Shown piece by piece: positions 1 through 9,460 of a stretch of DNA of 64,000 bases. The translations under genes were made by a program, and so were the position numbers. Under the pieces are notes generated by a model. That model saw only the letters and a list, made by a program, of their open reading frames with translations. It made no database searches and was not told where the DNA came from. Positions within the stretch are counted from its first letter, which is position 1. Every line of letters starts with the position of its first letter. Origin of the DNA: Thermoanaerobaculia bacterium (GTDB lineage: Bacteria > Acidobacteriota > Thermoanaerobaculia > Multivoradales > JAIOJS01); contig JAUIDB010000009.1 in assembly GCA_030429235.1 (NCBI GenBank), positions 62,001 through 126,000 of the forward strand. The letters run 5' to 3'.

Positions 1-667
1 CGTAGACTCCCAGACAACCCTGGCGCTCGCGAGCCACCGCCCGCAGGATCTCCGGCCGGCGCTCGTTCGATTCGGGATCGAGTGTGATCACCAGGCAGCG
101 TCCGTCCCGTTTATCGACCCGCAGCCGGAGGTCGCCGAGGCGCAAGACTCTGCCGACCCAGTCGTCCTCGAGGAACGGCTCGTCGCGGTCGGACTCCACC
201 AGGAGGTTCGGTCGAAACCTCCGGACGTCGAGGCTGCAACCGACGCTCTTCTCCAACTGTTCGATGGTCTGCGTCGTGATCAGGGATACGGGGAAGGCAT
301 CGAAGATGCCTCGGTCCTGCTTGATGACTCGGACCCCCTCGGGCACGAGTTCCTTCCCGAGCTCCGGGTCCGTGATCGCGAGGGTGCGCCCGGAGGGCGT
401 CTCTACCTCGACCCGGGAAGCGTCGGGGCGCCCGGGGTCGACGAAGGTAGGAACGTAGCGACTGAGTTTCGCCTGCTGCCGCAGAGTCAGCCACGGGAAC
501 CCACTCTCTGGCGCATCGTTGCGAATCAAGGCCCACCGACGATCGCCCAGGAAACCGTGCCAGGAAACCTCGACTTCGCGCAGTTCCTCGCCCGCCATCG
601 ACTTGACGGGGTAGCGCCACAGTCCCACGACGTGCCCTACCCGTCGGCGATCGGTCCTGGTGTTCAT
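1..667 (-). CDS. MOSC domain protein (3' end off the window)
   Basis: Reading the complement from ATG at 667 gives an open frame of 222 codons that runs off the left edge, so the C-terminus is missing. The N-terminus (GLWRYPVKSMAGEEL, then GFLGDRRWALI) matches the beta-barrel domain that precedes MOSC domains. Further on come the stretch ending RFRPNLLVES and the segment GRCLVITLDPE, whose cysteine sits where MOSC proteins have their conserved cysteine. MOSC proteins are thought to carry or transfer sulfur, often with molybdenum cofactor; the substrate of this one is unknown. It starts 9 bases after the stop of the VWA gene on the same strand, so the two are probably cotranscribed. Confidence 0.85.
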   Translation of the reverse strand, partial: MNTRTDRRRVGHVVGLWRYPVKSMAGEELREVEVSWHGFLGDRRWALIRNDAPESGFPWLTLRQQAKLSRYVPTFVDPGRPDASRVEVETPSGRTLAITDPELGKELVPEGVRVIKQDRGIFDAFPVSLITTQTIEQLEKSVGCSLDVRRFRPNLLVESDRDEPFLEDDWVGRVLRLGDLRLRVDKRDGRCLVITLDPESNERRPEILRAVARERQGCLGVY

Positions 668-676
668 ACCGGCTGT

Positions 677-2461
677 CTACTCCCGTCTTAGCTCGGGATC
701 CACTCTGGCGGGATCGAACTCTAGCCTCGTCGACAACACCTCGCCGGACAGCCGGTCGTGCAGTGACACCACCACCTCGTGCTTCCGCGTGCGGAGGGTG
801 ATCGTCGTCTCGAAGAACTTGTTCTGTCCCGGGCGGGGAGCCGCTCTTCCCTGTACGTTGATCGGCAGGACCGGAACCTCCACCGTGTCGCCCTTCTCGT
901 CGCGGACGGCGATGTGGAGTTCCATCTCGGCGTAGAAGCCACCTTGCACCGGTAGAAAGGTCACCTCGGAGAGCGGAATCGTGATCCACAGCGGTACGCT
1001 GACCTTGCCGAATCCAGCCTTGGTAGGCGGTCCGAACTCGACCGCCAGAGGGGCGGCGGTTGGCGGGCTGCCAAACAGGAGCGCGCTCTCCGCCATCATC
1101 GACACCTCGGTCTGGCGGGAGAGGTCCGAGTAGCTCTGCCGGCTGCGCACCGCGAAGTCCCGGCGCCGGGGTTCGACCACGATCTGATGCTCGGCGTCGT
1201 CGCCCTGCCAGTCCGGCGTGAAGCCGAGCCAGTAGTAGCTGCGGGTGTCTTCGACCACCCGGGCCAGTGCGTCCAGACTGTCCGCGTTCAAGAACGAGCG
1301 GCCGCCGGTCTCGCGGGCGATGAGATCGAGGGCGGCGTCCTCCTCTTCGTTGCGGTCGAGGCGCTGCCGCTGCTGGCGGCGAGCCAACTCGTCGACGGCT
1401 CGGTCGCTGAGTAGGCCGCGGGGCAGGTCGATCCCTGCGGTGCCCGCTCCGCTGGTGCCGCGTACGCTCGACAACCCGGGGACGTCGACCGAGTAGATCG
1501 TGTAGCTGAGGCGGTTGGCGGTTTCGATCAGCGGTCCGTAGAGCGTGTCGCCGCTCGGGAACTCCTCTTCGATTCCCGTCGACGCTCGGGTATCCGTGAC
1601 CCAGCGGGCCGGGCGGTTGGGCCAACCGCCGGCGGCGAGCAGGAGGACCTTGCGCCCGGGCGGCGCGGCAAAGCTACGGAGGGCGCTGCTGGCAGCCCGC
1701 ACGGCTCCCTGCACCTGGTCCGTGAGCCGCGCGATCTCCTGTCGTTCGTCGATCTGAGGAGGTTCGAACGATCCATCTCCGGCGGAGGGACGACCGTCGG
1801 CCAAGAGCAGGTCGTCCCGAGCCCGAATGGTGCGCGCCAGGTCGAAGGTTCGGATCTCGTCTCGCCGCTGGTGGCCGTAGGCCAAGCGCTCCTTGGCCCG
1901 CTGCAAGACCCGCTCGAGGTCCGTCGTGGACTGACTCCAGGTGCTCAGCATCTCGACCCGATCACCGTCGTAGGCAACGATCGCCATACGGTCCTCGGGC
2001 CGCAGCAGCGGAAGCTGGTCGACGAGGGAGTCGACCCAGCGATCGCGCTCGAGCGGTTCCGAGAAGTACTCGTCGAGGAATACGAGGTAGCTGGTTCCCA
2101 CGAGCTCGCCAGTGGAGAGGGCCGGCAAGGAAGCGGTCTCGGACTCTTCCGGCGCCGCTGCGGCGCGACCCTCGCGGACTTCGGTGAAGAACTCGATCCT
2201 CACCGGTTCGCCATCGACGGTGATGACGAAATCATCGGGCCCCAGTCCGGTCACCCGGCGGCCGTCGGCGGTGACCACGACCTCGAGGTTGACCACGCGC
2301 ACCTCGATCGCCTCGCCGAAGGCTCCCTCTCCCTCGTTCTGGGCCGCCAGCGGGACACTGACCCAGCAGGCGATCCAGGGCAGAAGGGAAAGCAGGAGGT
2401 GTCGAGGCAGCCGTCGCCAGCCGCGGGGGGAGTCGATTCTGGTGAAGGGGGTCGAATTCAT
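677..2461 (-). CDS. Secreted VWFA-related Acidobacterial domain protein
   Basis: This is a 594-residue protein with a basic N-terminus and a hydrophobic signal segment (about residues 21-40) ending near LAAQ. After the signal comes the typical opening of the acidobacterial VWA family (VVNLEVVVTADGRRV and DDFVITVDGEPV), then a von Willebrand A-like core with YLVFLDEYFS and DRMAIVAYDGDRVEML. Mid-protein it has ALDLIARETGGRSF and TRSYYWLGFTP, both family hallmarks. It should act outside the cytoplasm; the ligand is unknown. No clear ribosome binding site precedes the ATG. It is divergent from the membrane protein at 2668 and followed closely by the MOSC gene. The family is strongly tied to Acidobacteriota, which supports the taxonomic guess. 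Confidence 0.85.
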   Translation of the reverse strand: MNSTPFTRIDSPRGWRRLPRHLLLSLLPWIACWVSVPLAAQNEGEGAFGEAIEVRVVNLEVVVTADGRRVTGLGPDDFVITVDGEPVRIEFFTEVREGRAAAAPEESETASLPALSTGELVGTSYLVFLDEYFSEPLERDRWVDSLVDQLPLLRPEDRMAIVAYDGDRVEMLSTWSQSTTDLERVLQRAKERLAYGHQRRDEIRTFDLARTIRARDDLLLADGRPSAGDGSFEPPQIDERQEIARLTDQVQGAVRAASSALRSFAAPPGRKVLLLAAGGWPNRPARWVTDTRASTGIEEEFPSGDTLYGPLIETANRLSYTIYSVDVPGLSSVRGTSGAGTAGIDLPRGLLSDRAVDELARRQQRQRLDRNEEEDAALDLIARETGGRSFLNADSLDALARVVEDTRSYYWLGFTPDWQGDDAEHQIVVEPRRRDFAVRSRQSYSDLSRQTEVSMMAESALLFGSPPTAAPLAVEFGPPTKAGFGKVSVPLWITIPLSEVTFLPVQGGFYAEMELHIAVRDEKGDTVEVPVLPINVQGRAAPRPGQNKFFETTITLRTRKHEVVVSLHDRLSGEVLSTRLEFDPARVDPELRRE

Positions 2462-2667
2462 GTGTGGTTCGCGGTGATACCGTGCTCGTTCACTGTCTGG
2501 TGTACGGAGGGAACCGTGAATGGGTTGCCCGTCGCGTCGTTACCGAAGCCGGCCCTGGTGGCGCTAGAGTCGCCGATCCGAGGATGGTCGAAGGGGCGCC
2601 ACATTTGGGCCTGAGTCTGTCATGGCCCCATCACCTCCAGGGATCACAGCTTCGCCACACTGGAGGC

Positions 2668-3481
2668 ATGAGACACGAGAAGGCCCATCTGCTTCCCCTG
2701 GTCGTGGGGACGACTCTGGGACTCCTGACCCTGGCCGCGGTCTTGGTGGTGGTTGGGATCTTCAACGAGACCCTGGGCTGGGACCTTTTCGGCCCCCGAC
2801 TCGAAGCGGCTTTGTGGGGAGTCTTCAGTTCGTGCCTGGCCCTGGCTGCCATCGGAGTCGCCATGACTCTGGTGGCCGGAACTCGCTCGATCGTCCGCTC
2901 GTTCGAGCGATTGGAACGAGGTGTCACCGGACGTCCGGCGGTGCCCGAGCTGGCCCCTCGCCGGACGCTGCGCTACACCTTCACGCTCGCGGCGGGCCTC
3001 GCAATCCTCGTTGCGGCCCTGTCGGCGACCGACCGCGCGATTCTCCACCACCGGTCCTCGGTCTTCAAGCGACTGGCCTCTGAGCAGGCGCTTCGCTTCG
3101 GCGACCGCTTGCAGCCTCTGGCCCAGATCCTGCCCCGGGGTTTTGGTCCGCGCGACATGGAGCGCATCGATCTGGCCCTACGCTCTCTCCTGAACCTGCC
3201 CTTCGTGAATCGAGTGATCGTCTATCGTCTCGACCCGAACGACGCCGGGGCCTTTCTCTACTACGAGGCGCTCCCCTCCCCCGAGGCTGGCCGTCAAGGC
3301 CACCGAACAGCAGCTGACCCGAGCGCTGCAGGATGAAGACGGGGCGCTGGAGTGGCTGAACTCTGAGGAAGACTGGCGCTGGTACCACCTTGTGGTCGAC
3401 GAGGACCGTGAGCCGACCGCCCTGGTGGAGTTCGTCGGCAATCCTCGGGAGAACTACCAGGAGTACCCGTTGGGGAGCTGA
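2668..3481 (+). pseudogene. Membrane sensor-like protein, frameshifted
   Basis: From ATG 2668 the frame encodes three hydrophobic segments (roughly residues 10-30, 45-70 and 110-130) and a soluble domain with ERIDLALRSLLNLPFVNRVIVYRL. It then ends 15 codons after a C-run near 3270-3282. The next frame continues with convincing coding sequence (LAVKATEQQLTRALQDEDG to PRENYQEYPLGS) and stops at 3479-3481. Removing one C from the run joins the two parts into about 270 residues. The second half resembles an extracytoplasmic sensor domain, but I do not recognise the family. The frameshift may be real or a homopolymer sequencing error. A GGAGG lies only one base before the ATG, so the start is uncertain. 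Confidence 0.6.
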
Positions 3482-3520
3482 GCCAGGGTGGCCACTCTCG
3501 GTGGTTTGGGATGACATATC

Positions 3521-4105
3521 ATGCCCACGATGCCTCCTACCCGCGAGCTCGAGACGGCTCTGGTCCAAAGCCAGGGCCACGACCGTGAGGCGTTCGATCG
3601 CCTCGTGGGTCTTCTGTACCGGGATCTCCGGCGGGTCGCTCATCGCCAGCTCCGTCGGTTGCGCCCGGGCGACACCCTGGACACGACAGGACTCGTCAAC
3701 GAGGCCTATCTGAAGATGGTCGGTGGACAGGACTACGAGAGCCGCGCGCACTTCCTCAATGCCTCGGCTCGAGCGATGCGGCACATCCTGGTCAATGCAG
3801 CCCGTAGCAAGCTCTCGCTCAAGCGGGGTGGGGGGCAGCGTCCGGACACCCTGGTCGAGGAGGCGATCGGTGACCGCGTGCGACTCGAGCACGTGCTCGC
3901 CGTCCATCGGGGCCTCGACGGCTTGGCCGAGGTCGACGAAAGGTTGTGCCGAGTGGTCGAGTGTCGGTATTTCGCAGGGATGACCGAACTCGAAACCGCC
4001 ACCGCCCTTGGCGTGTCGGATCGCACGGTACGTCGCGACTGGCTACGGGCCCGCGCCTGGCTCCGTCGTGAGTTCTCCGCACGTGGCGGTGGGACGGAGT
4101 CGTGA
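3521..4105 (+). CDS. ECF sigma factor, kinase-associated type (module 1)
   Basis: This is a 194-residue ECF sigma factor. Region 2 covers about residues 22-100 (FDRLVGLLYRDLRRVAHRQL, then GLVNEAYLKM and RAMRHILVNAAR). Region 4 covers about 135-185, with ALGVSDRTVRRDWLRARAWL as the DNA-binding helix-turn-helix. The acidic DxED stretch usual in region 2.2 is replaced by LDTTGLV, with Thr55 and Thr56. Its stop overlaps the kinase start by four bases (GTGA), so translation is coupled. This sequence type and arrangement match the sigma group activated by a cognate Ser/Thr kinase rather than by release from an anti-sigma factor. A second ATG at 3530 could be the true start. Confidence 0.9.
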   Translation: MPTMPPTRELETALVQSQGHDREAFDRLVGLLYRDLRRVAHRQLRRLRPGDTLDTTGLVNEAYLKMVGGQDYESRAHFLNASARAMRHILVNAARSKLSLKRGGGQRPDTLVEEAIGDRVRLEHVLAVHRGLDGLAEVDERLCRVVECRYFAGMTELETATALGVSDRTVRRDWLRARAWLRREFSARGGGTES

Positions 4106-6729
4106 ACGAGATCGACCGTCGTCGCGCTGTGGACCGGCTCCTCAGTGCACTCCTCGACCTCGACCCAGAGGCCCGCGCCAACCGGTTGGCCGCCATCGCC
4201 GACGAGGGCCTGCGGGCCGAGGTGCACCAGATGCTGGAGTTGGCCCTGGAAGAGGGAGACGCGCTGGTGCCGGGAGGTGCCGTCACCCCGGATCTTCTCG
4301 CGGCGGTAGCCGCTGGCGGCGATCCGTTCGAGGACCGCGAGGGCCAGGTCCTGGGGCCCTATCGGCTGCTCGAACTCGTGGGCCGTGGCGGGATGGGCGT
4401 CGTCTACCTCGCCGACCGGATCGATGGCCACTTCGACCGCCAAGTGGCGATCAAGGTGATTCGCCGCGACCTTCCCGTCGATCGCGATCGTTTCCAGCGA
4501 GAGCGCCAGATTCTGGCCGATCTCGTCCACCCGGGGATCGCACGTCTCTACGACGGCGGGGTGACCCCCGAGGGCGAACCCTACTTCGTCCTCGAGTACG
4601 TCGACGGCGAGCCGATCGATGCCTACTGCGAGAGCCGGGCGCTCGGTTTACGCCAGCGCGTCGAGCTCCTGATCGAGGTCTGCGATGCCGTGGATGCGGC
4701 ACACCAACACCTCGTCGTCCACCGCGATCTCAAGCCATCGAACCTCCTGGTCGATCGCAAGGGTCGGCCCCGCCTCCTCGACTTCGGAATCGCCAAGGTG
4801 CAGGGGAAGCGTGCGGCCTCCGGACCCTCATCCGACGACCGCAGCGGAGCCGGCGAAGAGAGTCCTTCGCCAGAACTCACGGACGACCGGGTACCGATGA
4901 CGTTGCAGTACGCGACCCCCGAACAGCTGCGCGGGGAAGCGGTCACCGTGGCCTCAGACGTCTATCAACTCGGCCTGATCAGCTACCAGCTGGTGGCCAA
5001 TCGACGCGCCTGGGACCTGCGGGGACTCGACCTCGAGGTGGCGCTGGCCCGGCTGGAGACCTCACCTCCCCCGCCGCCTTCGCGAGTTTCCGGTCGAACG
5101 CCGGGTGGTGGCCTGTCCGTTCGAGATCTCGACGCGGTCATCCTGAAGGCGCTCGCTCCCGATCCCACGAACCGCCACCCGACGGTGGCCCACCTCCGGG
5201 AAGACCTGGAACGGGTCCTGGCTCGGCAGCCGGTTTCCCCGCTCGCCAGAAAGACCGGCTACCGCGCGTTGCGTTTCGTGCAACGCCACCCGGTCGGCAT
5301 CGGGGCCACGGCTCTGGCGGTACTGCTCCTCCTGGTCATGGCCGCCGCCTTCACGTGGCGGTTGGCCCGCGAGCGAGATGCTACTCGGGCCGAGGCGAGG
5401 CAGTCGGCCGAGGTTCTCGAGTTCGTCACGACTCTCTTCCGCCAGGCTGGACCTGAGAGGGGCGGGGGTCCCGACACGACGGTCCGTGAACTGCTGGACC
5501 ACGGCGCCGAGCGGATCCAGTCGCGCCTGGCCGATCAACCTCTCACCCGGGCCCGTATCCTTACCGAGATCGGCGGCATGTACGAGGTCCTCGGTCTCTA
5601 CGACGAGGCGCAGCCCCTTCTCGACCAGGGGTGGGAGTTGCGAAAGGAGCAGATGGAGGGCCCACCCGACGGCGTCGAGGAACTCGAACTCGCTCACAGT
5701 CTGCTGCATCTCGGTCGGCTCGACTACCGACTCGGCAACCTGGTCGAGGCCGAGGAGCGACTGAGCCGCGCTCTCGAGATCTATTCGACCGCCGGGCGGC
5801 CTCGGGACACGGCGGTCGTGCTTTCGAATCTGGGCAACGTCCAGAAGAGCCTGGGACGATACGACGCCGCTGCCGACTCGCTAGAGCGAGCACTCGACCT
5901 CTACGGTGCACTCGACGACGCCGTGGGTAATGCCGCAGCTAGGGTGAATCTGGCGAACGTTCTGGTCCACCTCGAGCGCCGATCGGAAGCGCGAACCCTG
6001 TTGGAGTCGGCCCTCTCGCAGTACCAATCGCTGACCGGGCCGGATCATGTCGGGGTGGCTACGGCGCTCAACAACCTGGCCATCCTATTGAGCGACGAGG
6101 GCAAGTCCGAGGAGGCGATCGAGCTGTACCAGACGGCTCTCGAGACCTACCGATCAGTCTATGGCCTCCACCATGCCACCGTGGCCCAGGCCCTCACCAA
6201 TCTCGGCAATGCGCATGGTCGGCTCGGCCGGCAGGATGAGGCGAAACGCTACCTCGAGGAAGCCCTCGAGGTCTTCCGCCAGGTAGCCGATACCCACTAC
6301 CAGCAGGGCGTGATCCTGATGAATCTGGGAGTGGCCGAGTTCCGAGCCGAGGAGTACGTCCGAGCGGAGTTGTACTACCGTCAGGCTCTCGAAGTACTCC
6401 GAGGCCACCTTCCGGACCGGCATCGAGAGATCGGTATCACCCTGGCCAACCTCGGAGAGGCGCTCCTGCTTCAGGGTCGACCGGAGGAGGCCGAGCCGCT
6501 GCTGTGGCAGAGCCAGGAGACTTTCGTCGAGATCGTGGGCGAGGAACACTTCCTGGTCTCCCTTCCCACCCTGTTTCTGGCCCGGATCGCAGCCGACCGG
6601 GGAGACCACGAGCAGGCGGGCGAACTCTTCGCGCGGACGGTCGAGCTGCGACAGGCCGCAGAGGGTCTCGACCCTGCGATGGTCGAGGAGGCGGTCGCGG
6701 CCTTCGAGGCGTTCCAGAACCGGGAGTAG
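4102..6729 (+). CDS. Ser/Thr protein kinase with TM and TPR sensor domain (module 1)
   Basis: The 875-residue protein starts with a short family-specific leader (about residues 10-50), then a PknB-like kinase. The kinase has the glycine loop GRGGMGVVYL near 94, VAIKVI with Lys118, the catalytic loop HRDLKPSN at 207 and DFG at 227. The activation segment ends in ATPEQLRGEAV. A single membrane span follows near residue 400 (ATALAVLLLLVMAAAF), then at least eight TPR repeats outside the membrane. The kinase is complete and should be active. It starts at GTG inside the sigma stop codon. The likely role is to sense an envelope signal or protein partner through the TPRs and phosphorylate its sigma factor. 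Confidence 0.92.
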   Translation: MNEIDRRRAVDRLLSALLDLDPEARANRLAAIADEGLRAEVHQMLELALEEGDALVPGGAVTPDLLAAVAAGGDPFEDREGQVLGPYRLLELVGRGGMGVVYLADRIDGHFDRQVAIKVIRRDLPVDRDRFQRERQILADLVHPGIARLYDGGVTPEGEPYFVLEYVDGEPIDAYCESRALGLRQRVELLIEVCDAVDAAHQHLVVHRDLKPSNLLVDRKGRPRLLDFGIAKVQGKRAASGPSSDDRSGAGEESPSPELTDDRVPMTLQYATPEQLRGEAVTVASDVYQLGLISYQLVANRRAWDLRGLDLEVALARLETSPPPPPSRVSGRTPGGGLSVRDLDAVILKALAPDPTNRHPTVAHLREDLERVLARQPVSPLARKTGYRALRFVQRHPVGIGATALAVLLLLVMAAAFTWRLARERDATRAEARQSAEVLEFVTTLFRQAGPERGGGPDTTVRELLDHGAERIQSRLADQPLTRARILTEIGGMYEVLGLYDEAQPLLDQGWELRKEQMEGPPDGVEELELAHSLLHLGRLDYRLGNLVEAEERLSRALEIYSTAGRPRDTAVVLSNLGNVQKSLGRYDAAADSLERALDLYGALDDAVGNAAARVNLANVLVHLERRSEARTLLESALSQYQSLTGPDHVGVATALNNLAILLSDEGKSEEAIELYQTALETYRSVYGLHHATVAQALTNLGNAHGRLGRQDEAKRYLEEALEVFRQVADTHYQQGVILMNLGVAEFRAEEYVRAELYYRQALEVLRGHLPDRHREIGITLANLGEALLLQGRPEEAEPLLWQSQETFVEIVGEEHFLVSLPTLFLARIAADRGDHEQAGELFARTVELRQAAEGLDPAMVEEAVAAFEAFQNRE

Positions 6730-6733
6730 TTCA

Positions 6734-6752
6734 GCCGGTCTGGTCGACCGGC
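6734..6752 (+). terminator. Short stem-loop after the module 1 kinase
   Basis: GCCGGTC and GACCGGC pair perfectly around a five-base loop, five bases after the kinase stop. There is no T-tract, so it may be only a weak terminator or an mRNA 3' structure. Confidence 0.3.
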
Positions 6753-6846
6753 GAAGCCCGTGTCCGGTTTCTGGTCCCTTCGGTGTATCCCAGGGTAGAG
6801 GCCACCGCAAGGCCCTGCACTGTCATACCCGTATTCTGGAGGAATC

Positions 6847-8412
6847 ATGCCCACGATCTCGATTCTTCGCTGGTCGGCCCAGCGTGGTCAGCTTCTCGCC
6901 GCCACGATCTTGCTCGGTGGCGGAACTCTGTCGTCGTCACCAGTGGTGGCTCAACTCGTCGTCGACGACAACCACCGTATCTTCCAAAGCATCATTCAGA
7001 CCATCGAAGCCAACGACCGTTTTGGCGCCAGCTTGGCTAGCGGCGACTTCGATCGCGACGGTTACGACGACCTGGCCATAGGCGTTCCGGGAGAGGCCAT
7101 CGGAACCCTCGACGACGCGGGAGCCGTTGCGGTGGTCTTCGGTTCCTCGGCGGGCCTGGGTTTCGGGAGTCGGAGCCCGGTTTGGCTTCATCAGAGCGTG
7201 GCTGGGGTTCAGAATGTCGCCGAGGCCGGTGACGAGTTCGGTCTCGCGCTAACGGCGGGCGACTTTGATGGCGACGGTTTCGATGAGCTGGTGGTCGGGG
7301 TCCCGGGGGAAGGCTTCGAGATCAGCCCTGGGGTCTTCATTCTTGAAGCAGGAGCCTTTCACGTGTTTCTGGGTGGGCCAGGAGGGATCGTTCCCGCTGC
7401 CGATCAATTCTTCCACGGTGACTCGTTCGAGGGGGTCTGGAACGATGGTTTCGGTGATCGTCTCGGTTCCTCGTTGGCGGCCGGTGACCTTACTGGCAAT
7501 GGGATCTTCGATCTCTTCGTGGGTGTTCCTGCCGCTGACACGATTCCCTCCTTCGACGATGAGGGAGCGGTTCTTCACCTGCTGGGTAGCCCGGCTGGCC
7601 TCGATCCCGAGAACGCCGGTGCCTTCGTTCCTCCCACTCGAGAGGCCGGTGATCGATTCGGCTCCTCCGTCGCGATAGGCAATCTGGATGGTGGTCCGCT
7701 GCGAGATATCGCCTTCGGAGCTCCTTTCGCCGAGATCGACCCTGCCCCAACCGATTCCGGGCGCGTTTGGACGATCTTGAACGGTAGCAATCTCTGGCTC
7801 ACTGGTGGGGGTCAGAACGCGCGCTTCGGCACCGCGCTCGCCTCCGGTGACTTCTCCGGACTCGGCTACGAGCAGCTCCTGGTGGGAGCCCCGGGAAACG
7901 ACACCGAGGGAGTCGACGAGGCGGGAGTGGTTTTTGCCTTCGACTTCGTTTCCACGGGGGTCGTGGGGCTCTGGCAAGGTGAGTCCGGGATCCTCGAGAC
8001 CCCGGAGCCGTTCGATCAGTTCGGTCAGGCCCTCGCCACCGGCGATTTCGATCGCGACGGCTATGACGACGCCGTGTTCGGCATCCCCGGAGAGAACCTC
8101 GAACCGGGGATCGAGAACGGCGTAGTTCAAGTGGTCTACGGTAGTGCCGCCGGTCTGCACTCCGCCGGCAACCAGCTCTGGAGCCTGGACGCGCCGATCA
8201 ACTTCGGTTCACTGTCGGGAGACCGCTTCGGGGCGGCCGTGGCTTCTGGTGACTTCGACGGTGACGGCGTCGACGACCTAGCGATCGGTGCGCCGGACGC
8301 AACCTGGGCTGGCCAGGTCGAGACCGGATTCGTGCAGATCCTCTACGGACGCGATCATGGATGGCTCTTCGCGGACGGTTTCGAGAGTGGCGACACTCTG
8401 GCCTGGGAGTGA
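6847..8412 (+). CDS. Secreted FG-GAP/integrin-alpha-like repeat protein with FADGFESGD tag
   Basis: This 521-residue protein has a signal peptide (to about residue 38). It carries about seven FG-GAP repeats, recognisable by recurring FG.SLASGDFDRDGYDDLAIGVPGE-like units: RFGASLASGDFD, FGLALTAGDFDGDGFDEL, RFGSSVAIGNLDGG, QFGQALATGDFDRDGYDD and RFGAAVASGDFDGDGVDD. The repeats should fold as a calcium-binding beta-propeller. It ends with LFADGFESGDTLAWE, the tag shared with other exported proteins here. GGAGGAATC precedes the ATG. It lies 117 bases downstream of module 1 in the same direction, so it could be a target of that sigma factor. The ligand is unknown. Confidence 0.88.
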   Translation: MPTISILRWSAQRGQLLAATILLGGGTLSSSPVVAQLVVDDNHRIFQSIIQTIEANDRFGASLASGDFDRDGYDDLAIGVPGEAIGTLDDAGAVAVVFGSSAGLGFGSRSPVWLHQSVAGVQNVAEAGDEFGLALTAGDFDGDGFDELVVGVPGEGFEISPGVFILEAGAFHVFLGGPGGIVPAADQFFHGDSFEGVWNDGFGDRLGSSLAAGDLTGNGIFDLFVGVPAADTIPSFDDEGAVLHLLGSPAGLDPENAGAFVPPTREAGDRFGSSVAIGNLDGGPLRDIAFGAPFAEIDPAPTDSGRVWTILNGSNLWLTGGGQNARFGTALASGDFSGLGYEQLLVGAPGNDTEGVDEAGVVFAFDFVSTGVVGLWQGESGILETPEPFDQFGQALATGDFDRDGYDDAVFGIPGENLEPGIENGVVQVVYGSAAGLHSAGNQLWSLDAPINFGSLSGDRFGAAVASGDFDGDGVDDLAIGAPDATWAGQVETGFVQILYGRDHGWLFADGFESGDTLAWE

Positions 8413-8468
8413 GGGCGCAGCGGCGGACGCTCGCCGAAGGGACGATCTCGAACCGTTGGGATACGCCC

Positions 8469-8502
8469 GAGGCACCCCGGGCCGAGTGGCCCAGGGTGCC
8501 TC
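8469..8502. terminator. Convergent terminator hairpin
   Basis: A 15-base arm (GAGGCACCCCGGGCC) pairs with its near-complement after a four-base loop, with one mismatch. It lies between the convergent FG-GAP and cytochrome genes and could serve both. Confidence 0.55.
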
Positions 8503-8510
8503 AGGAGTGC

Positions 8511-9158
8511 CTAGTTCGAGTCCGGAACGATCGGTTCCAGCGGCTCGGGGACGCGGTTGCTGATCGCCGGGATCGAGCGCAGGTACGCGTAGACCGCGCT
8601 CAGGTCCTCGTCGGTCATCTGGGCCAGGTTGGGCCAGGGCATGGGTGGAAGGATGGGCCGGGACTGCCCCCAGTGCCGCCCACTGCGCAGCGCGCCGACG
8701 AAGATCTCCTCGGTCCAGACACCCATCCCGGTATTCTCGTCCGGGGTGAGGTTGGTGGCGAAGCTCACACCCCAGGGGCCGGCGAAGGCGGTGTTGGTGT
8801 GGCTCCCCATCCATCCCCAGGGGCCACTGCCGAGCGTCGGCAGGTCGTCGATGACGATGCTCTCTGGGTGCCCGGAGAGCAGGCGAGAGAAATCGGGCTC
8901 GGGGCCGTTCTCCCCCATGTGGAACGGGGTGTGACAGTCGTTGCAGCCGCCCACCGTGACCAGGTACCGTCCCCGGTCGATCTGGGTCGGATCGGAGGGC
9001 AGCCCGGTGAGCTCGGGCTCAGCCGTGGCGGCAGGAGCGCCGAACGTGCCCGTGGGAAGCACCGTGCCGATGAGCAGCAGAAGTGTGGCACTCGAGGCGA
9101 CCGAAGAAACGAGACGCAAGGGTAGGGTCGACGACGCAAAGCCTTTGCGTTGCATCAT
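8511..9158 (-). CDS. Exported monohaem cytochrome c
   Basis: Translation from ATG 9158, preceded by AAGGAGGGG, gives 215 residues. There is a signal peptide (about residues 1-45) and one haem site CNDCH (Cys72, Cys75, His76) in GGCNDCHTPFH. The downstream PPMPWPNLAQMTDEDLSAVY provides the probable methionine axial ligand, followed by the C-terminal helix AYLRSIPAI. The layout resembles single-haem class I cytochromes that accompany dehydrogenases or oxidases in the periplasm. No oxidoreductase partner lies next to it, so the electron donor and acceptor are unknown. Confidence 0.88.
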   Translation of the reverse strand: MMQRKGFASSTLPLRLVSSVASSATLLLLIGTVLPTGTFGAPAATAEPELTGLPSDPTQIDRGRYLVTVGGCNDCHTPFHMGENGPEPDFSRLLSGHPESIVIDDLPTLGSGPWGWMGSHTNTAFAGPWGVSFATNLTPDENTGMGVWTEEIFVGALRSGRHWGQSRPILPPMPWPNLAQMTDEDLSAVYAYLRSIPAISNRVPEPLEPIVPDSN

Positions 9159-9339
9159 GGTGGGGCCCCTCCTTTGAGGGCCGAGCGTGGTGCAGACGCG
9201 AGTGGCACCGTGCCGCCGGTCCCCACGCTGGCGAAGGATCAGAACAGAGTCCCGAACCACTGTCAACGGGGTAGATGTCGCGTCCAGTTCTCGGGTCGAA
9301 TCGACTCCTGTGGATCGGAGCGCCGGACGGGGTTTCCCG

Positions 9340-9457
9340 GAGACTGCATTCGCTCCCGGTGCGTGCGATTGCCGACCGTCTGGAGATCTCGTCGGGAACG
9401 GTCAAGTCGCGTTTGTTTCATGCCCGGAAGAGACTTCGGGAAACTCTGGAGAACTGA
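9340..9457 (+). pseudogene. Remnant of an ECF sigma factor (region 4 only)
   Basis: The frame encodes LPVRAIADRLEIS followed by SGTVKSRLFHARKRLRETLE and a stop at 9455-9457. This is the helix-turn-helix of sigma region 4.2. Regions 2, linker and 4.1 are absent, and I found no sigma sequence in the other frames upstream to the cytochrome promoter. It sits three bases before a DUF6768 gene, a family usually found as the second gene after an ECF sigma. The whole first part of the sigma gene therefore seems to have been deleted. Confidence 0.65.
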
Positions 9458-9460
9458 CCC

